From contig CALXOL010000021.1 in assembly GCA_944390015.1 (NCBI GenBank), forward strand, positions 1 through 37,582: DNA of 37,582 bases, written 5' to 3'. Positions 33,910 to 37,582 of the stretch are shown piece by piece. The notes beneath the pieces are model-generated. The model ran no database searches, was not told where the DNA came from, and worked only from the letters and a program-made list of their open reading frames with translations. This stretch comes from an uncultured Spirochaetaceae bacterium (GTDB lineage: Bacteria > Spirochaetota > Spirochaetia > Sphaerochaetales > Sphaerochaetaceae). The translations under genes were made by a program, and so were the position numbers. Every line of letters starts with the position of its first letter. The stretch's first letter is position 1.

Positions 33910-36116
33910 TATTTTTCGCAAGCAGTGCGCTCAATCAGGCAGATCTTGTTGCAAAAGAAGCAGAAGAGGCAGGAGCAAAAGAGATAAGACAGACGAAGGC
34001 GGGAGTTGAATTCGTAGGAGATCTTGAGACAGGATACCGCTTCTGCATGAACAGCCGCATTGCGACAAGGCTTTTAGAGGCGATTTATCTTGATGACGAC
34101 ATAATGAGTACCGATGAGCTCTATGAGGCAACGAAGGAAATTCCATGGGAGGAGTTCATCACCCCTGAAACGACGATAAAGGTTACAAAGACCGCACAGG
34201 ATTGTCCATATCTTAACAACTCCCATTTCGCCGCACTCAGGGTAAAGGACGGTATCATAGACAGGATCAAGGAGAAGTTCAATGACGAACGCCCTGACAT
34301 CGATACGGAGAATCCAGACATCACAGTCCATGTTCACCTGCACCAGAGAAGGGCAATCTGGTATCTCGACTTCTCAGGAGAGGGGATGCAGAAGCGCGGC
34401 TATAGGTTAGATCAGACCGATGCAGTCCTCAGAGAGCAGCTGGCAGCCGCACTACTATATAGAAGTGAATGGAAGAAGAGCATCAGCGAGACCGACTCAG
34501 GCACTCTGCTGGATCCGTTCGTAGGATCTGGAACGATTGCAATAGAAGCGGCACTCATCGCATCAGATACCGCGCCCGGTCTTATAAAGAGGGATGAATA
34601 CGCATTTAAGAAACTTCCTTCTTATGACGAGGATCTCTGGAATAAGATAGTAGCAGAGGCAAATGAGAGAAGGCAGAAAGCCGTTGATGAGAGAGATATA
34701 AGAATCTATGCCTCAGATATCTCGGCAAAAGCCATCAGAATAGCAAAAGAGAACGCAAGAGCCGCGGGAGTGCTCGAACTCATAGATTTCAAAGAGAAGG
34801 ATTTCGCATCCTACACGGAGGAGGATGTTCCCTCTCTAATGGGTTACATTGTTACAGATCCTCCATATGGAGTCAGACTTAGCGAGGGTAACATAGACGA
34901 CCTCTATGCAATGATCGGAGACCAGCTTGGATTCCTTTTCAAAGGATGGAAGGCATCCATCATGGCAGCCGAGAGTGAAGTGCTTTCAAACATCGCAATG
35001 AAGCCGGAGAGGGTCAACACACTCTATAACGGAGCTCTTTTCTGCCAGGTCGCCCACTACTCCATCTTCACCGACGAGGAGAAGGAGGAGATGAAAAGAA
35101 AGAGCCTTGAGAAGAAGAAGGAAAGGCTTTCAGCACCACTTTCAAGCGGTGCGGAGATGGCGTACAACCGCCTTATAAAGAATCTCAAGGAAATCAGGCC
35201 GATCATGGAAAGAGAAGGTGTTACCTGTTACAGGATTTATGATGCGGACATGCCTGAGTATTCAGCGGCAATAGATATCTATGAGAACAAGTGGATAAAT
35301 CTTGCTGAGTATGCGGCTCCAGATACAATCGATCCTGAAGCGGCGGAAAGAAGGCTTAACGAGCTTATTTACGCAACCGAGAGGGCAACGGGAATCGACA
35401 TAGAAAACATCTACGTAAAGCAGAGAAAGGAGATGAAGGGAAAGAGCCAATATGGACGACTTGCCTCATCCAACCGCTTCAACGTTGTCCATGAGAACGG
35501 CCTTAACATCCTGGTGAACTTCCAGGATTACCTTGATACAGGCATATTCCTCGACCACAGGAAAATCAGGGCGTACATCCAGAGCATCAGCGATTCAAAG
35601 AGATTTTTAAATCTCTTCTGTTATACGGGAACTGCGACACTCAATGCGATTAAAGGAGGAGCCGTATCCACAGTTAGCGTAGATACATCCTCCACATATC
35701 TTGATTGGGCGATGGAGAATCTCAAGGTAAACGGTTATCCAACAACAATAGACAATTACTTCTATAGAAGTGATGCGATGGATTATCTATATAGCACATA
35801 CGACCGCTTTGATCTCATATTCTGCGATCCTCCGACATTCTCCAACAGCAAAGGAAGAGCCAATTTTGATGTTCAGAGAGATCATAAGAAGCTTATAAGA
35901 GCCTGCATGATGCATCTGAGTCCGGGAGGTCTTCTCATCTTCAGCAACAACTACAGGCGCTTTAAGATGGATGAGGAGATTCTTGATGAATTCGTTGTAA
36001 AGGACATCACAGATGAGACAATTGGAGAAGATTTCAGAGATAAGAAGATACATCATGCATATCTCATCAGGAACAAAGTCAAGATTAACCTGAGGAAAGC
36101 TCCGAGGAAGTCTTAA
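33906..36116 (+). CDS. rlmL: Bifunctional 23S rRNA guanine methyltransferase RlmKL
   Basis: A 736-residue two-enzyme fusion. The N-terminal THUMP domain (to about 160) and first Rossmann methyltransferase (DPFVGSGTIAIEAALIA, TDPPYGVRL) methylate N2 of G2445 (RlmL). The C-terminal methyltransferase (FLNLFCYTGTATLNAI, CDPPTFSNSK) forms m7G2069 (RlmK). Numbering is from E. coli. ATG 33906 overlaps the hslO stop (ATGA) and matches the family N-terminus MIFFASSALNQADL. The last 32 bases overlap the convergent DNA glycosylase gene. Confidence 0.95.
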   Translation: MIFFASSALNQADLVAKEAEEAGAKEIRQTKAGVEFVGDLETGYRFCMNSRIATRLLEAIYLDDDIMSTDELYEATKEIPWEEFITPETTIKVTKTAQDCPYLNNSHFAALRVKDGIIDRIKEKFNDERPDIDTENPDITVHVHLHQRRAIWYLDFSGEGMQKRGYRLDQTDAVLREQLAAALLYRSEWKKSISETDSGTLLDPFVGSGTIAIEAALIASDTAPGLIKRDEYAFKKLPSYDEDLWNKIVAEANERRQKAVDERDIRIYASDISAKAIRIAKENARAAGVLELIDFKEKDFASYTEEDVPSLMGYIVTDPPYGVRLSEGNIDDLYAMIGDQLGFLFKGWKASIMAAESEVLSNIAMKPERVNTLYNGALFCQVAHYSIFTDEEKEEMKRKSLEKKKERLSAPLSSGAEMAYNRLIKNLKEIRPIMEREGVTCYRIYDADMPEYSAAIDIYENKWINLAEYAAPDTIDPEAAERRLNELIYATERATGIDIENIYVKQRKEMKGKSQYGRLASSNRFNVVHENGLNILVNFQDYLDTGIFLDHRKIRAYIQSISDSKRFLNLFCYTGTATLNAIKGGAVSTVSVDTSSTYLDWAMENLKVNGYPTTIDNYFYRSDAMDYLYSTYDRFDLIFCDPPTFSNSKGRANFDVQRDHKKLIRACMMHLSPGGLLIFSNNYRRFKMDEEILDEFVVKDITDETIGEDFRDKKIHHAYLIRNKVKINLRKAPRKS

Positions 36117-36582
36117 CCTGAATCCAGGATTCAAGCAATCTAGATAGAGAGAAAGAGGCATTAGCACTCGATGTGGAGGGAAGCCTAATGGCATTCCTCC
36201 ATATTTTTTCATCATTGTACCTCTTTAAGAGCTCATAAGCCTTGCTCCCGTTGATAAAAATCCTCGCCACTCTGCTCTCTCTAAGAATCTTCTCGATATC
36301 ATTCGGGACTACAGATCTGATTGAGGCATCGGAGCTCGAGTCTATCTCACACTCTGAGACGACATCCCAGAGCGCTATATGATGCTCATGAAGAAAAACC
36401 TTCTTATCTTCGATGCTCTTAAGGGAGACGGAGAAAAGGCTCTCCATTATAGGCCAGAACCGGTTACTCTTATGGGCATAATAAAAACCCTCTTTTCTTG
36501 ATGCAACCGAAGGGAAAGAACCTAAGATGAGAACTCTGGATTCAGAGTCGTAAGAAGGAGGAAAAGAATGTGTCGCACGCAT
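36085..36582 (-). CDS. DNA-deoxyinosine glycosylase-like protein (uracil-DNA glycosylase superfamily)
   Basis: A 165-residue base-excision repair enzyme of the small hypoxanthine/mismatch glycosylase branch. The active-site blocks are VLILGSFPSVASRKEGFYYA, HKSNRFWPIM and the C-terminal LPSTSSANA, matching the family-6 pattern. It would remove deaminated bases such as hypoxanthine from DNA. ATG 36582 gives the family N-terminus (RATHSFPPSYD). No ribosome-binding site exists, and a TTGAAA/TATATT promoter ends seven bases before the ATG. The 3' end overlaps rlmL by 32 bases on the opposite strand. Confidence 0.85.
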   Translation of the reverse strand: MRATHSFPPSYDSESRVLILGSFPSVASRKEGFYYAHKSNRFWPIMESLFSVSLKSIEDKKVFLHEHHIALWDVVSECEIDSSSDASIRSVVPNDIEKILRESRVARIFINGSKAYELLKRYNDEKIWRNAIRLPSTSSANASFSLSRLLESWIQVKTSSELSSG

Positions 36583-36589
36583 AAAGAAA

Positions 36590-36633
36590 AATATATCCAA
36601 TTTCTTGAAGCTTTCAAATATTTTTCTTAGACT
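36590..36633. promoter_or_regulatory. Back-to-back promoters of the glycosylase and ferredoxin genes
   Basis: Leftward: TTGAAA (36612-36617), 16 bases, TATATT (36590-36595), seven bases to the ATG. Rightward: TTGAAG (36605-36610), 17 bases, TAGACT (36628-36633), six bases to the ATG. The two promoters interleave in the 57-base gap, and both predict leaderless messages. Confidence 0.45.
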
Positions 36634-36639
36634 TTTCCC

Positions 36640-37377
36640 ATGATTTACAAAGCTTACTTCAGCCCTACCGGAGGGACAAGAAAATGCCTGGACATATTAT
36701 GCCCAGAGGGAAAGGAAATAGATCTTACAAGAAGAGACTACTATGAGGATTATCACCTTACATCAAGTGACATCCTCTATGTGGCCCTACCATCCTTTGG
36801 AGGACGATGCCCTGCCCTGGCAATAGAAAGGCTAAAAAAGATAAAAGGTGTAAACACAAAAGCAGTAATCATGGCTATATATGGGAACAGGGCTTTTGAG
36901 GATACACTGATAGAACTCTATGATAATCTCAATAGCCAGGGTTTCATCATCACAGCCGCTCTATCTTGCATTGCAGAGCACTCCATGATAAGAGAGATAG
37001 CTAAGGGACGGCCTGATGAAGAGGATAAGAAAAAGCTTTCATCCTTCAAACCAATTATCATGAAGAGTCTTGAAAAAGGAGAGAAAATTAAGAACATCCC
37101 CGGCTTACGCCCCTATAAGAGCATTTCCAAATTCCTAACCCCGAAGGCTGATGAGAACTGCATCCGATGCGGAAAATGCTACATCAGCTGCCCATCGGGC
37201 GCAATTGATGAGATGATGCCGAACCTTACAGATGAAGAGAAATGCATAGGATGTGCAAGATGCATAGCCATATGCCCTCAAAAAGCCAGGAAATACGAAG
37301 ATGAGGCATTCTCAGCTGTAAAGGAAAGAATTAAGAAACTCGCAACAGAAAGGAAGGAAGCTGAACTCTTTTTGTGA
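36640..37377 (+). CDS. EFR1-type flavodoxin/ferredoxin fusion protein
   Basis: A 245-residue electron-transfer protein. Residues 1 to about 150 form a flavodoxin-like domain with the FMN loop FSPTGGTRK and LPSFGGRCP. The C-terminal third carries two 4Fe-4S motifs, CIRCGKCYISCPSGAI and CIGCARCIAICPQKAR. EFR1-family ferrodoxins are common in strict anaerobes, usually with unknown partners. It has no visible ribosome-binding site. A new membrane-protein gene begins 43 bases after its stop. Confidence 0.88.
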   Translation: MIYKAYFSPTGGTRKCLDILCPEGKEIDLTRRDYYEDYHLTSSDILYVALPSFGGRCPALAIERLKKIKGVNTKAVIMAIYGNRAFEDTLIELYDNLNSQGFIITAALSCIAEHSMIREIAKGRPDEEDKKKLSSFKPIIMKSLEKGEKIKNIPGLRPYKSISKFLTPKADENCIRCGKCYISCPSGAIDEMMPNLTDEEKCIGCARCIAICPQKARKYEDEAFSAVKERIKKLATERKEAELFL

Positions 37378-37420
37378 CAAAGACACAAAAAGGAAAGCAG
37401 AATACAGCTAACATAAAAAT

Positions 37421-37582
37421 ATGAAAAAAGGAATCAAGATCTTAATCGTACTGATTATACTAGCCCTGATAGTTTTCGTGTTTTTTCTAAAGAGAGAGAA
37501 AATGGCACCAGTAGAAACTACAACACCAGTAGAAACTACAACACCAGTAGAAACTACAACACCAGTAGAAACTACAACACCA
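37421..37582 (+). CDS. Partial membrane-anchored protein with PVETTT repeats
   Basis: Only the first 54 residues lie in the window. MKKGIKILIVLIILALIVFV... forms one membrane helix, followed by KREKMA and perfect PVETTT hexapeptides to the window edge. A Pro/Thr-rich linker after a single helix suggests an extended, possibly glycosylated stalk outside the membrane, carrying a domain not seen here. The start lacks a ribosome-binding site; TAACAT lies six bases before the ATG. Confidence 0.6.
   Translation, partial: MKKGIKILIVLIILALIVFVFFLKREKMAPVETTTPVETTTPVETTTPVETTTP
37508..37582 (+). repeat. Tandem repeat, 18-base unit
   Basis: CCAGTAGAAACTACAACA occurs four times in a row without any base difference (37508-37579), and the next unit begins at the window edge. 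The unit keeps the reading frame and encodes PVETTT. Identity including silent positions indicates recent expansion by slippage or recombination. Confidence 0.95.

Noticed and set aside
37508-37582. Tandem repeats as a CRISPR array
   Set aside because: The 18-base units are directly joined with no spacers, keep frame and encode PVETTT within a protein.

Overview
The window looks like a chromosomal segment of an anaerobic, probably gut-associated bacterium. My best guess is the Spirochaetota (Sphaerochaeta/Treponema-like). The hints are the periplasmic binding protein that starts its mature part with GGAAES just after the signal peptide, a fused AdhE, a TopA without zinc fingers, several Fe-S/flavin enzymes, a short rubredoxin and moderate G+C. 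There is no rRNA or universal marker protein that would settle the taxonomy. Start codons were re-chosen from ribosome-binding sites, stop/start overlaps and family N-termini.

Layout. 1-2400: tRNA-Arg(CCT), then a leftward metal-export unit (separate HMA-domain metallochaperone plus P1B-type ATPase) with a clear promoter and an inverted repeat at its start point. 2430-6250: a 360-base gap holding a terminator and a possible small RNA, then the leftward unit topA - GNAT acetyltransferase - NimA-like flavin protein. 6264-9178: a leftward secreted protein diverging from a rightward lipoprotein - NusG_II protein - Gx-type membrane protein unit. 9208-11980: adhE alone, with strong promoter, palindrome and terminator. 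11980-12900: unknown membrane protein.

12997-26958 is the most interesting part: a roughly 14 kb catabolic locus. A LacI-family regulator is followed by a branched-chain-amino-acid-type ABC importer (livKHMGF), a cupin, an old-yellow-enzyme reductase with an Fe-S motif, a short-chain dehydrogenase and a fumarate-reductase-like flavoprotein, all leftward. A terminator follows, then the two aconitase X subunits. Converging on these is a large 2-enoate-reductase-like flavoenzyme. A perfect 20-base palindrome at the livK start point is a textbook LacI-type operator. The genes suggest uptake of a small acid or amino acid, dehydration by aconitase X, and reduction of the resulting C=C bonds by flavoenzymes. 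The substrate cannot be read from the sequence.

27014-37582: macrodomain protein, short rubredoxin, a PD-(D/E)XK (Rpn-type) protein of unusual base composition, a MarR-controlled heterodimeric ABC exporter with one degenerate ATP site, the Hsp33-RlmKL pair, a deoxyinosine-type DNA glycosylase, a flavodoxin/ferredoxin fusion protein, and the start of a membrane-anchored protein made of perfect PVETTT repeats that runs off the window. Several genes lack a ribosome-binding site and have a -10-like box only 5-11 bases before the start codon, suggesting frequent leaderless or near-leaderless mRNAs.
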